A stretch of 64,000 nt of DNA from contig NZ_VTRT01000004.1 in NCBI RefSeq assembly GCF_008274585.1, forward strand, positions 248,001 through 312,000. Direction: 5' to 3'. The position numbers and the translations under genes were made by a program. This stretch comes from Pedobacter sp. BS3 (lineage in GTDB: Bacteria; Bacteroidota; Bacteroidia; Sphingobacteriales; Sphingobacteriaceae). Below, in pieces: positions 53,587-61,984 of the stretch (position 1 is the first letter of the stretch; each line of letters opens with the position of its first letter). The notes beneath the pieces are model-generated. The model saw only the letters and a program-made list of their open reading frames with translations. It searched no databases and had not been told where the DNA came from.

Positions 53587-54021
53587 TCAAACTCCTGTAT
53601 GCCCATATCCTCCGGCGCCCCGCACGGTTTCGCTTAGCTCCTCTGCCTCGCTCCAGATCACTTTCTCATGTCTTGCTACAATCATCTGCGCAATGCGGTC
53701 GCCATGATTAATAACAAAATCCTGGTCGGATAGGTTGACCAGCAGCACCTTTATTTCTCCACGGTAATCCGCATCAATAGTTCCGGGTGCATTGACAATA
53801 GATATCCCATGCTTGTAGGCCAATCCGCTGCGTGGACGAATCTGAGCTTCGTAGCCTACCGGTAATTCAATAGATAATCCCGTAGGGATCAGCAGGCGTT
53901 GCAAGGGTTTCAGCGTAAGCGGGCCTTCTTCTAAATTGGCACGCAGATCCATCCCGGCCGATGCTTCTGTTTCATACGCCGGCAGCACATTCGACGAACG
54001 ATTGATAATCCGTATATTCAT
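53587..54021 (-). CDS. dut: dUTP diphosphatase
   Basis: A 144-residue trimeric dUTPase with the five conserved motifs: AGMDLRANL (1), [10 protein letters not shown] (2), [20 protein letters not shown] (3), GDRIAQMIV (4) and [11 protein letters not shown] (5). It hydrolyses dUTP to dUMP and pyrophosphate, limiting uracil in DNA and feeding dTMP synthesis. The ATG at 54021 directly abuts the stop of the flippase gene, implying one transcript. Confidence 0.97.
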   Translation of the reverse strand: MNIRIINRSSNVLPAYETEASAGMDLRANLEEGPLTLKPLQRLLIPTGLSIELPVGYEAQIRPRSGLAYKHGISIVNAPGTIDADYRGEIKVLLVNLSDQDFVINHGDRIAQMIVARHEKVIWSEAEELSETVRGAGGYGHTGV

Positions 54022-55515
54022 TTATTTCTTCAGTAAAGCGGTTAACTCTTTTCTTTCGGCATACAATGTACCGATAATATATATCATCAGTAAAATATTT
54101 CCAATAACCAGGTTACGGCCAAATACCTGGAACGATAAAAATACCAAAACAATTGCACTAATAATATATGCCAGGTTTTTCTTTAGCCGGTAAGGTATAG
54201 GATATTTTTTCTGCCCAAGAATATAAGATAAGATCATCATGACGGCATAAGCGGCAAGCGATACCCAGGCGGCCGCCATATAGCTATATTTCGGGATAAG
54301 CATCATGTTTAATACAATGGTCAGTACGGCGCCTACTCCCGAAATGTACAGGCCGTACCGTGTCTGATCCGACAATTTATACCATATAGAGAGGTTCATG
54401 TATATGCCCAAACAAACGTAACCGAACAACAAAATGGGAACAACCGGAATGCCCGACCAGTACAGCAATTGGTCTGTGGCGTTTTTGCCTTTTATAAAAT
54501 ATTTCAATATTTCTATGTTGGCTACCAGTCCCAGGAATATGATACAGATCATGATGATGAAATAATTCATGATACGGGCATACGTTTCGCCGGCATTTTT
54601 ATTTTTTGCATGACTGAAAAAGAACGGCTCGGCCCCCAAACGGAAGGCCTGTACAAAAATGCTCAGGAACACCGCGATCTTACAGCAGGCGCCATAAATA
54701 CCCACGTCCTGCTGCTGGCTAAGCGGCAACAGCTTGGGCATCATCATTTTATCAATATTTTCATTGATGATAAAGGATATGTTTGCCACCAGAACCGGGA
54801 AGCTGTACGACAGCATATCGACAACCAGCGCACTGCTAAAATCAAATTTTAACTGTAATAATTCCGGTAGCAACATCAGCAAGGTTATAACGCTGGCTAT
54901 GAGGTTTGAGATAAAGACATAGCCTACCCAAACCGGCTTATACCAGCTTGCCAGACTATCAGCGCCGATAAGGTGATGTTTAATGATGTATGGGATAACA
55001 AACAGGAAGAACAGGTTTCCGCCAACGAAGGTGAAAATATTGATGAGCTTTATCATCCCGAACCGCAACGGGCGACCGTCGGCACGCACCTTAGCAAAGG
55101 GAATTACAGCCAGCGCATCAACTACCAGGATCCAGATAAAGTATTTCACGTACAGCACATGGTCGGGCTGCACCTCACCTTTTTGAAGCCACGAAGCAAT
55201 GTTCGGTGCAAAAAAATAAGTGGCCAGCAAAAACGTAAACGCAATGACCGCTATGATGATAAAGGTATTACCGTAAACTTTGGCTTTATTGTTACCCGGT
55301 TTGTTCAGGTACCTGAAAAAGGTTGTTTCCATACCAAAGGCAAGCACCGCGTTAAGCAACGATGCCCAGCTGTACATATAGGTAAATATGCTGTATATTT
55401 TTGGCGGATATACTCTTACAAATAATGGCGTAAGTATAAAGTTCAGTACGCGGGATATGACCGTGCTTACCCCATAAATAGCTGTTTGCCCGGCGAATTT
55501 CTTAATGGAAGACAC
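54022..55515 (-). CDS. Polysaccharide flippase (Wzx/MATE-like, PST family)
   Basis: About 497 residues with 14 predicted membrane helices. I chose the GTG at 55515 (VSSIKKFAGQTAIYGVSTVISR), which matches the usual N terminus of the family. The open frame reaches 55581 but through low-complexity GTATTGGGTATTG-like repeats. Blocks such as GMETTFFRYLN and NIDKMMMPKLLPLSQQQDVGIYGACCKIAVF fit flippases that move lipid-linked oligosaccharides across the inner membrane. It has no glycosyltransferase neighbours here. Its stop abuts dut. Confidence 0.88.
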   Translation of the reverse strand: MSSIKKFAGQTAIYGVSTVISRVLNFILTPLFVRVYPPKIYSIFTYMYSWASLLNAVLAFGMETTFFRYLNKPGNNKAKVYGNTFIIIAVIAFTFLLATYFFAPNIASWLQKGEVQPDHVLYVKYFIWILVVDALAVIPFAKVRADGRPLRFGMIKLINIFTFVGGNLFFLFVIPYIIKHHLIGADSLASWYKPVWVGYVFISNLIASVITLLMLLPELLQLKFDFSSALVVDMLSYSFPVLVANISFIINENIDKMMMPKLLPLSQQQDVGIYGACCKIAVFLSIFVQAFRLGAEPFFFSHAKNKNAGETYARIMNYFIIMICIIFLGLVANIEILKYFIKGKNATDQLLYWSGIPVVPILLFGYVCLGIYMNLSIWYKLSDQTRYGLYISGVGAVLTIVLNMMLIPKYSYMAAAWVSLAAYAVMMILSYILGQKKYPIPYRLKKNLAYIISAIVLVFLSFQVFGRNLVIGNILLMIYIIGTLYAERKELTALLKK

Positions 55516-55626
55516 GGAAAGGGTATTGAGTATTGGGTATTGGGTATTGAGTTGTAAGCAATACGCAGTGTACAGCCACAAAACTTCGGGATAGCGTATG
55601 GTGTGATGTATGATGTGTTGTTGGAT

Positions 55627-55911
55627 TTACCATAACAGGTTCTTTTTTACCACTTCAAAGTTACGATAGTTTTTCATTTCACCTTCGGTGGATGTTACGC
55701 TGTCGACACGGGCCTTTTCGGGGCCTTCATGGCACCATTCCAGGAACGATTCCAGCGAAAAATCATCGCCTTCGGCTTCGATGTAAACAGAACCATCCGG
55801 CTGATTTCTCACAAATCCCTTCACGCCTAACTGGTCGGCAACAGCTTTGGTTGCTGCCCGGAAGAAAACGCCCTGTACTTTTCCTGTAACGGTTATATTA
55901 AGATGTTTCAT
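55627..55911 (-). CDS. acyP: Acylphosphatase
   Basis: A 94-residue small alpha/beta enzyme with the catalytic pair R18 (GKVQGVFFRAATK) and N36 (VKGFVRNQPDGSVYIEAEG). It hydrolyses acyl phosphates such as 1,3-bisphosphoglycerate or acetyl phosphate in the cytoplasm. The length is standard. It lies about 110 bp upstream of the flippase gene in the same direction. Confidence 0.95.
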   Translation of the reverse strand: MKHLNITVTGKVQGVFFRAATKAVADQLGVKGFVRNQPDGSVYIEAEGDDFSLESFLEWCHEGPEKARVDSVTSTEGEMKNYRNFEVVKKNLLW

Positions 55912-56107
55912 GTATGCTGAGATTTTAGAAGTGAGATGATAGACGTGAGATTAGATTGTTGAATTGCCAAATTGTTCTATTGTTATTCATTGCTTGCCTA
56001 AACCTTGTGTTGTACTTTGCTCCTTATCTTGTTTCTCGCTATTCCTTCCGGACTTTCGGTCTTCCCAACTTTCGGACTATTTACTATGAACCATACGCCA
56101 CAAAATC

Positions 56108-57049
56108 TCATATCTCACTAAGCAAACGCTTTTTCTCCTCCTGAAATTGTTGCCAGATCTCCCCGACAATAATTGCCGCAGGCTGGATATTATGAATCAA
56201 AGCCGATACCTGGCCTATTTCCAGCTCGCCATTTTCCATATCGCCGTTAAACATTCCTGCTTTAGCACGACCGATACCTAACAATTCTTTTAACTTTCCG
56301 GTATCGGCTCCATCCTGCTCGGCCTGCTGAACCCGTTCGGCAAACGGGTTTTTCAGCAAACGTACCGGAACCAGCTTTTTCATGCTCAGGCGGGTATCGC
56401 CTTCATCGGCAGCAACAATAGCCTCTTTAAAGTGCTGGTGCGCCGATGATTCGACACTTGCAGCGAAACGGGAGCCTATTTGTACTCCATCCGCACCTAA
56501 AGCCATCGCGGCCAGCATGGCTTTACCGCTGCCAATACCTCCGGCCGCAATTACCGGCACAGAAATCACTTCTTTTATAGCCGGAACCAAACACATCGTT
56601 GTGGTTTCTTCGCGTCCGTTATGACCACCGGCTTCAAAACCTTCAGCTACAACAGCATCCACGCCGCTATCTTCGGCCTTTTTAGCAAACTTTTTATTAG
56701 CCACCACATGCACCACTGTAATGCCTTTTTCTTTCAGATAACCCGTCCAGGTAGCCGGGTTACCAGCCGAAGTAAAAACGATCTTTACACCTTCATCAAC
56801 AACTATCTGTATATGCTTATCTATTTCCGGGTAAAGCAACGGAATATTCACCCCAAAAGGATACGGTGTTGCCAGCCTGCATTTACGAATATGCTCCCGC
56901 AAGGTTTCGGGATACATGGAACCGGAGCCGATCATGCCCAGCGCCCCGGCATTAGAAACCGCCGAAGCCAGTCGCCAGCCGCTGCACCAAACCATGCCGG
57001 CCTGTATGATAGGATATCGTATCCCCAAAAGGGCACAAATAGTATTCAT
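56108..57049 (-). CDS. Nitronate monooxygenase / 2-nitropropane dioxygenase-like FMN enzyme
   Basis: 313 residues from the ATG at 57049 (a GTG one codon earlier is also possible). TIM-barrel flavoenzyme motifs: RYPIIQAGMVWCSG, EGFEAGGHNGREE (with the catalytic-type His), VPVIAAGGIGSGKAMLAAMALGADGVQIGSRF. Members include nitronate monooxygenases and FabK enoyl-ACP reductases. By sequence alone I favour the NPD/NMO group. It oxidises nitronates or an unknown substrate using FMN. It lies 63 bp downstream of the amidohydrolase gene. Confidence 0.85.
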   Translation of the reverse strand: MNTICALLGIRYPIIQAGMVWCSGWRLASAVSNAGALGMIGSGSMYPETLREHIRKCRLATPYPFGVNIPLLYPEIDKHIQIVVDEGVKIVFTSAGNPATWTGYLKEKGITVVHVVANKKFAKKAEDSGVDAVVAEGFEAGGHNGREETTTMCLVPAIKEVISVPVIAAGGIGSGKAMLAAMALGADGVQIGSRFAASVESSAHQHFKEAIVAADEGDTRLSMKKLVPVRLLKNPFAERVQQAEQDGADTGKLKELLGIGRAKAGMFNGDMENGELEIGQVSALIHNIQPAAIIVGEIWQQFQEEKKRLLSEI

Positions 57050-57111
57050 CACCGTAAAAGTGATATTTTAATTGCAAACGGGCAATAGAAAATGAGGATT
57101 AAGATGTTAAT

Positions 57112-58287
57112 TTACACCAGCTTCTGAACTTCCGATTCGGCAGTCAGTTCCATACCATCGGTGCGGGTAATCAGGTTCAGTCCGGGTTTTTTACCTTTTT
57201 CTATGCTTCCAATAGTATCATCAATTTTCAGGAAACGGGCACCGTTCAGGGTAGCCCAAACAATGGTATCGGCAAATTTAAGTGAAGGAAAATGCTGATG
57301 CAGCGTCTTCAATTCAGACAAAATACACAATGCATCATTTGAAGCCAGGCTGTCTGTGCCAACAGTAATGTCAAAACCTTCTCTTATAAATAATTCCACT
57401 TTGGGCAAACGCCCACCGATATAGAGGTTCGCATTGGGACAAAAGCACCAGGTAATATCCTTGTCTAAACGCTTTAGAAAGTAAATATCCTTCAGGTTGG
57501 TATAAATATTATGCACCAGCAGGATACGTTGTTCCGGTGGCAGCAATGGCGTAATGCTTTGTAATGAATTGCGTGCCTGTGGCCTGAAAAAGTCAAGACT
57601 GATACCTAATTTTTTGTAAAGACCAATAAACTCCCCGGTTTTATAGCGGTATAGCTTGTTCTCTTCTTCGGTTTCCTGGTTATGTATGGAAATGGGATTC
57701 TGATCTGTTTTGCAGAAATGGGCAATAAACCTGAACAGCTCTTTACACACACTGTACGGTGCATGCGGTACTATCGATGTGGATAATTCTCCAAATTTTT
57801 CCTTTATTTCTATCGCGTTTCTGAATACCTCTTTCGCGTCATCGGGCTTAAAGCAGAGCGTTTCGATGTAGGTATGATAAAATAACCGGCTGGCCTTTTT
57901 TACCGACTTTGAAATGCTTTGATTGGAGATATCGCCAACAGCAACAATCCCATTTTTATACATTTCCTCATCTGCCTGCTGCATAGCCTGCACAATGTTA
58001 TCGGCTGCAGCGTTGCGGTTGGCAATTACCTGCTGAATAAAATTGAGCAGCCCCTGTTCGCGTTTAAAACGTCCTCTGAGATGCGATAGCTCTAAATGGC
58101 AGTGCGAATTTACAAAGCCCGGGACTATAATTCCCTGCATCCTTTTAATATCCAGACCGAGCTTATCTGCTGCTATTGCAGTGTATATCTCCGTTACCAA
58201 CCCATCCCCGTCAACGGCAACTACGCCATTTTTTATGGGAGCTGATGTAACGGGGAATATATAATCTGCCGAGTAATAATTAACCAT
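57112..58287 (-). CDS. Amidohydrolase (TRZ/ATZ, aminohydrolase superfamily)
   Basis: 391 residues from the ATG at 58287 (MVNYYSADYIFPVTSAPIKNG), where the family's N-terminal beta domain begins; upstream codons look non-genic. Metal-site motifs: FVNSHCHLELSHL (HxH), SIHNQETEEE (His), VHNIYTN (His) and VGTDSLASND (Asp). This pattern is that of deaminases and chlorohydrolases such as aminofutalosine, guanine or cytosine-type deaminases. The substrate cannot be told from sequence. It is divergent from rlmN, with 138 bp between starts. Confidence 0.87.
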   Translation of the reverse strand: MVNYYSADYIFPVTSAPIKNGVVAVDGDGLVTEIYTAIAADKLGLDIKRMQGIIVPGFVNSHCHLELSHLRGRFKREQGLLNFIQQVIANRNAAADNIVQAMQQADEEMYKNGIVAVGDISNQSISKSVKKASRLFYHTYIETLCFKPDDAKEVFRNAIEIKEKFGELSTSIVPHAPYSVCKELFRFIAHFCKTDQNPISIHNQETEEENKLYRYKTGEFIGLYKKLGISLDFFRPQARNSLQSITPLLPPEQRILLVHNIYTNLKDIYFLKRLDKDITWCFCPNANLYIGGRLPKVELFIREGFDITVGTDSLASNDALCILSELKTLHQHFPSLKFADTIVWATLNGARFLKIDDTIGSIEKGKKPGLNLITRTDGMELTAESEVQKLV

Positions 58288-58413
58288 AATTAGATTTAAT
58301 GTAATAGCAGCAAGTTTTATTGAAACCGTGGCAAGATAAAATTTTGCTGTTATAACAACAATTTTTATGACAAATTGTAACAAACCTTCTCTGTTTCAAG
58401 GCAAAAGAATTAA

Positions 58414-58421
58414 TACCTTTG
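58414..58421 (+). promoter_or_regulatory. Putative rlmN -7 element; near-leaderless transcript
   Basis: TACCTTTG matches the Bacteroidota -7 consensus TAnnTTTG. It ends only 4 bp before the GTG start of rlmN, so transcription would begin close to the start codon. A clear -33 TTTG partner is not seen, so this is tentative. Confidence 0.4.
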
Positions 58422-58425
58422 CATT

Positions 58426-59475
58426 GTGAAGGTATCTATTAAGAAAATTGATATACGTGAGATTTGTTTTGATGATTTGAAGAAAAACGTCGTTGAAATG
58501 GGCGAGCAGGCTTTCAGGGCAAAACAGATATGGGAATGGTTGTGGGCTAAATCAGCGCAAAACTTTGACGAAATGAGCAACCTTTCAAAGGCTCTTCGCG
58601 ATAAGCTGAGCAGCAGGTTTTCCATTAATAGCGTAGCCATCAGCCAATCGCAACTGAGCGCCGATAAAACCATTAAAAATACATTCCGGCTGCATGACAA
58701 TCATATTATTGAGGGTGTTCTGATACCAACTCCTGAACGTATGACCGCTTGCGTGAGCTCGCAGGTAGGATGCAGCTTAACCTGCAAATTCTGCGCTACC
58801 GGTTATATGGAGCGCAAACGGAATCTTACCGCTGCCGAGATTTACGACCAGGTGGTACTTATCGACAAACAGTCTAAACAACATTATAACCAGCCCTTAA
58901 CCAATATTGTGTATATGGGCATGGGCGAGCCTTTGCTGAATTATGCCAATGTACTGCGGTCAGTTGAGCGCATTACTGCCGACGACGGCCTGAACATGGC
59001 AGCGAAACGCATCACCGTATCGACGGCCGGCATTGCCAAAATGATAAAGAAGCTGGGCGATGACCAGGTAAAGTTTAATCTGGCCCTCTCTTTACATGCG
59101 GCAAACGACAGTAAACGGAATGAGATCATGCCTATCAATGAGCAAAATTCATTAAGGGCTTTGGCCGAAGCGCTGAAATATTATTACGCCAAAACCAAAA
59201 ATCCGGTAACATACGAATATATCATATTCGACAACTTTAACGACGGTTTAACCGATGCTATGGAACTAGCTAAGTTCTGCAAGCATTTACCCTGCAAGGT
59301 CAATATCATTGAATATAACCCTATCTCGTTTGCATCATTTCAGAATGCGGAACAGGACAAAACAGAAATATTTGCGGAATACCTGCGGAAACAGGGAATT
59401 ATTACCAATATCCGCAGAAGTCGCGGTAAAGATATTGATGCCGCCTGCGGGCAACTGGCTGTAAAGGAAAAGTAG
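58426..59475 (+). CDS. rlmN: 23S rRNA/tRNA adenine-C2 methyltransferase, radical SAM
   Basis: A 349-residue radical SAM enzyme with the cluster motif C116-x3-C120-x2-C123 (VGCSLTCKFCATG), GMGEPLLNY (SAM binding), and C343 near the C terminus (DIDAACGQL), the Cys that forms the methyl-carrier adduct. It methylates A2503 of 23S rRNA and A37 of some tRNAs. The start is a GTG at 58426 (VKVSIKKIDIRE), chosen because the usual N-terminal helix follows at once. It is divergently transcribed from the amidohydrolase. Confidence 0.95.
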   Translation: MKVSIKKIDIREICFDDLKKNVVEMGEQAFRAKQIWEWLWAKSAQNFDEMSNLSKALRDKLSSRFSINSVAISQSQLSADKTIKNTFRLHDNHIIEGVLIPTPERMTACVSSQVGCSLTCKFCATGYMERKRNLTAAEIYDQVVLIDKQSKQHYNQPLTNIVYMGMGEPLLNYANVLRSVERITADDGLNMAAKRITVSTAGIAKMIKKLGDDQVKFNLALSLHAANDSKRNEIMPINEQNSLRALAEALKYYYAKTKNPVTYEYIIFDNFNDGLTDAMELAKFCKHLPCKVNIIEYNPISFASFQNAEQDKTEIFAEYLRKQGIITNIRRSRGKDIDAACGQLAVKEK

Positions 59476-59537
59476 GTTAGTAAATTGGTGTTATTTCAAC
59501 AATACGTTAAATAACACCAATTCTAATACTTGAAATA

Positions 59538-59756
59538 CTATTTTAAAATAGCAAAAACAGCTTTGAAGCCCAGTATAACACCTATAATAAACAGGATGTT
59601 AGATACGATGGCCAGTGCATGGCTCTCTGAAGCAAAACGCAATAAAACACCGGTTATCCCGATAATTACGCTGATGGTCATTAATACATAATGAGCCGGT
59701 TGATTAGCCTCTTTTACGCTTTCGCTTGGAGTATATGTTTTAGATTCTTCTGACAT
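59538..59756 (-). CDS. Small two-helix membrane protein
   Basis: 72 residues from the ATG at 59756 (MSEESKTYTPSES). The polar N terminus is followed by two hydrophobic helices, HYVLMTISVIIGITGVLLRF and LAIVSNILFIIGVILGFKAV. I do not recognise the family. It stands alone between rlmN (convergent) and the aldo/keto reductase gene. A hypothetical inner-membrane protein. Confidence 0.72.
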   Translation of the reverse strand: MSEESKTYTPSESVKEANQPAHYVLMTISVIIGITGVLLRFASESHALAIVSNILFIIGVILGFKAVFAILK

Positions 59757-59817
59757 GACTAAAATTTTGGCGCTAAAATACAATTCGTGACCGAACTATT
59801 CAACAATTTCAGAGAAT

Positions 59818-60816
59818 TTAAGCCAGGTCTAATTGCAATTTATCCAATTCTGATGTAATGAAGCTCATTTCATCTTCCGAAAGCTTTACTTGTATTGCCC
59901 GTGCATTCTGAACAGCCTGTTCTGCATTACGTGCCCCGACTAACGCAATGGTAATGCCCGGCCGTTGTACGGTCCACCGGATGACCAGTTGGCCCAAGGT
60001 CGCGTTCTTGCTGTCGGCAAGCGGCTTAATAGCATTTAAAAAGGCATCGGTGCGCCGGATATTTTCGTCGGTATAATATTTCAGTCCTGCACGGTGATCG
60101 CCTTCAGCAAATACATGACCAGGTTTTATTTTACCGGTAAGCACTCCACGTTCCAGCGGACTATATGCAATGATAGATTTATTATTTTCGATACAATATG
60201 GAACCACATCATTTTCAATATCGCGTTTAAGCATACTGTACGGAACCTGGTTAGAAGCCAGCTTAATGGTCTTTTCTGCCTCCTGCATTTGCTGTACACT
60301 ATAGTTACAAACCCCGGCGGCACGAACTTTCCCCTGTTCAATCAGGCGGGCAACGGTCTCCATTGTTTCATCAATAGGAGTGGTTACATCCGGCCAGTGA
60401 ATCTGGTAAAGGTCGATATAGTCTGTCCCCAAACGTTTCAGGCTATTCTCGCATTCCTGAATAATACTGTCTTTACCGGCATATTTGTAAATGTTAATAT
60501 CCTGCCCGGCATTATTCTTACTGCGAAAAGCCAGGCTGCCTTTTGTCAAGTCCCAGCGCATACCGAATTTGGTAAGAATTTGCAGCTTGTCGCGATTTAT
60601 TCCGCGAATGGCCTTACCCACAATTTCCTCACTGGCCCCCTGCCCGTAAATCGGGGCGGTATCGATAGTAGTTACACCTTCATCGTATGCCGCTTTTATC
60701 GCTTCTATGGCAGCATTACTGTCGGCCCCGCCCCACATCCAGCCGCCCGCTGCCCAGGCGCCAAATGTAATAACCGACGCCTGTATATCTGTTTCTCCTA
60801 ATTTCCTGTATTCCAT
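59818..60816 (-). CDS. Aldo/keto reductase
   Basis: 332 residues from the ATG at 60816 (MEYRKLGETDIQASVITFG), the usual start for the family; an upstream TTG is less likely. Catalytic residues of the (beta/alpha)8 AKR fold are visible: Asp and Tyr in IDTAPIYGQG, Lys in ILTKFGMRW and His in LYQIHWPDV. The C-terminal NADPH-binding stretch reads IALVGARNAEQAVQNARA. It reduces aldehydes or ketones with NADPH in the cytoplasm; the substrate is unknown. Confidence 0.94.
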   Translation of the reverse strand: MEYRKLGETDIQASVITFGAWAAGGWMWGGADSNAAIEAIKAAYDEGVTTIDTAPIYGQGASEEIVGKAIRGINRDKLQILTKFGMRWDLTKGSLAFRSKNNAGQDINIYKYAGKDSIIQECENSLKRLGTDYIDLYQIHWPDVTTPIDETMETVARLIEQGKVRAAGVCNYSVQQMQEAEKTIKLASNQVPYSMLKRDIENDVVPYCIENNKSIIAYSPLERGVLTGKIKPGHVFAEGDHRAGLKYYTDENIRRTDAFLNAIKPLADSKNATLGQLVIRWTVQRPGITIALVGARNAEQAVQNARAIQVKLSEDEMSFITSELDKLQLDLA

Positions 60817-60942
60817 AACCTGATCATTTGTGTCCAAAAGTAACCTATATCATGTTGGCATTAAAGTAATCCGTAAATTCTTAACACTAATTTTACGATG
60901 CGTTGTTCATTAATACATGTTATCTATAAAAACGTTTTTATT

Positions 60943-61119
60943 ATGGCAAAGTATTCTGAAAAAGCCCAGGAAAAAGTGCATAAAACCATGCACGAGATGA
61001 AAGAGGGCAAATTAAAATCCGGATCGGGAAAGAAGGTAACTTCTAAAAAACAGGCGGTAGCTATCGGCCTCTCGGAGGCCCGTAAAGCCGGAGCTAAGGT
61101 TCCGAAAAAGAAATCCTGA
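60943..61119 (+). CDS. DUF6496 small basic protein
   Basis: 58 residues from the ATG at 60943 (MAKYSEKAQEKVHKTMHEMK). Very Lys-rich, with KLKSGSGKKVTSKKQAVAIG and LSEARKAGAKVPKKKS. This KSGSGxxVTSxxQAIAIGLSEARxxGxKVP pattern is a small conserved family I know as DUF6496, often annotated hypothetical. A nucleic-acid association is plausible from charge only. The upstream part of the open frame is not needed. Confidence 0.85.
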   Translation: MAKYSEKAQEKVHKTMHEMKEGKLKSGSGKKVTSKKQAVAIGLSEARKAGAKVPKKKS

Positions 61120-61571
61120 TCAGAGAACCCCTGAGCTCGGTTAATAGCTCTGCTTAAAACAGGGATTAATAAAGGGTCACTTTCCTGTGTGTGCGAGATA
61201 CCTGCTCGTTCCCGATTCCTGACATCCGGAATCGGGAACGAAAGCAGGTGCGTTATTGGTGATCTGCCGGTTGGTGGAGAAGCAACCCTGCAATTGATGA
61301 CGGGATCATTGCGCCACAATCCCAACGTCCCGCATTTAAAATTAAGGGCTGACCAAAAAGCTCTCGTCAATATTAGGGTTACATCGTGTTTGATTAGGGC
61401 GCTCTTGAAGTGTCCCGGCGCCTCCGGACAAGCTATGCGATGTGAGAGCCATACCGCCTGCCGGCAGCCGGGCAAACTGTAGCTTGATTGATCAGTGTCT
61501 TGGGCAGCCTGCTCCTGAATTATATAGCAACGAACAACGGAAAACGAACAATTTTCTGCTATCTTAGCGTG
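61120..61571. other. Repeat-rich gap without a gene
   Basis: About 450 bp. It contains a hairpin with a 13-bp inner stem (CGTTCCCGATTCC / GGAATCGGGAACG, 61207-61240, extended by CCTGCT/AGCAGG), a fragment shared with the DUF4292 leader (61266-61280), a fragment shared with 40820-40848 (61346-61369), and a small CTGCCGGCAG palindrome near 61458. It looks like stacked remnants of dispersed repeats. Confidence 0.6.
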
Positions 61572-61919
61572 ATGATTGTATACGGAATAAAAAACTGCAA
61601 CACGGTTAAAAAAGCGCTCGACTGGCTAAACGGGCATCATATTGATTACCAGTTTCATGATTTTAAGAAGCTTGGCGTTACCAAAAACAAGCTGGCTGAA
61701 TGGGCTGAAAAAGCAGGTTACGAAACCTTGCTGAATAAACGTGGTACAACCTGGAAACAGCTTGATGCCGCTACACAGGCATCTATAACATCAGAAGATG
61801 CAGCATTTGAGCTGATGCAGCAAAAAACCAGCGTGATCAAACGGCCGGTTATCGAATACGATAAGGGCATCCTGATCGGTTTTGACGAGAAAGCCTATGA
61901 AAATAAACTTCTTAAGTAG
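61572..61919 (+). CDS. ArsC/Spx-family reductase-like protein (YffB type)
   Basis: 115 residues from the ATG at 61572 (MIVYGIKNCNTVKKALDWLN). It has a thioredoxin-like fold with a single N-terminal Cys9 in the NCNTVKKA motif, typical of YffB/ArsC-like proteins rather than of CxxC Spx. The middle has LNKRGTTWKQL and the end has VIKRPVIEYDKGILIGFDEK, both family blocks. It may act as a glutathione- or thiol-dependent reductase; true arsenate reductase activity is uncertain. The start 28 codons into the open frame is chosen because homologues begin here. Confidence 0.9.
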   Translation: MIVYGIKNCNTVKKALDWLNGHHIDYQFHDFKKLGVTKNKLAEWAEKAGYETLLNKRGTTWKQLDAATQASITSEDAAFELMQQKTSVIKRPVIEYDKGILIGFDEKAYENKLLK

Positions 61920-61984
61920 TAAAGGGCCTTTTTCTGGCTCTTTCTTTATAATATAGCGTTGAATAATTTCCAATAACTAATTTT

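Noticed and set aside
55516-55581. N-terminal extension of the flippase
   Set aside because: Encoded by GTATTGGGTATTG-like tandem repeats; homologues start near SSIKKFAGQ, so the GTG at 55515 is preferred.
55912-56107. Possible gene or repeat between acylphosphatase and the NPD enzyme
   Set aside because: Only short runs such as GGACTTTCGG and CAACTTTCGGACT recur; no structure or frame worth calling.
60898-60942. Longer N terminus of the DUF6496 protein (MRCSLIHVIYKN...)
   Set aside because: Family members begin at MAKYSEKAQ; the extra 15 residues differ completely in composition.
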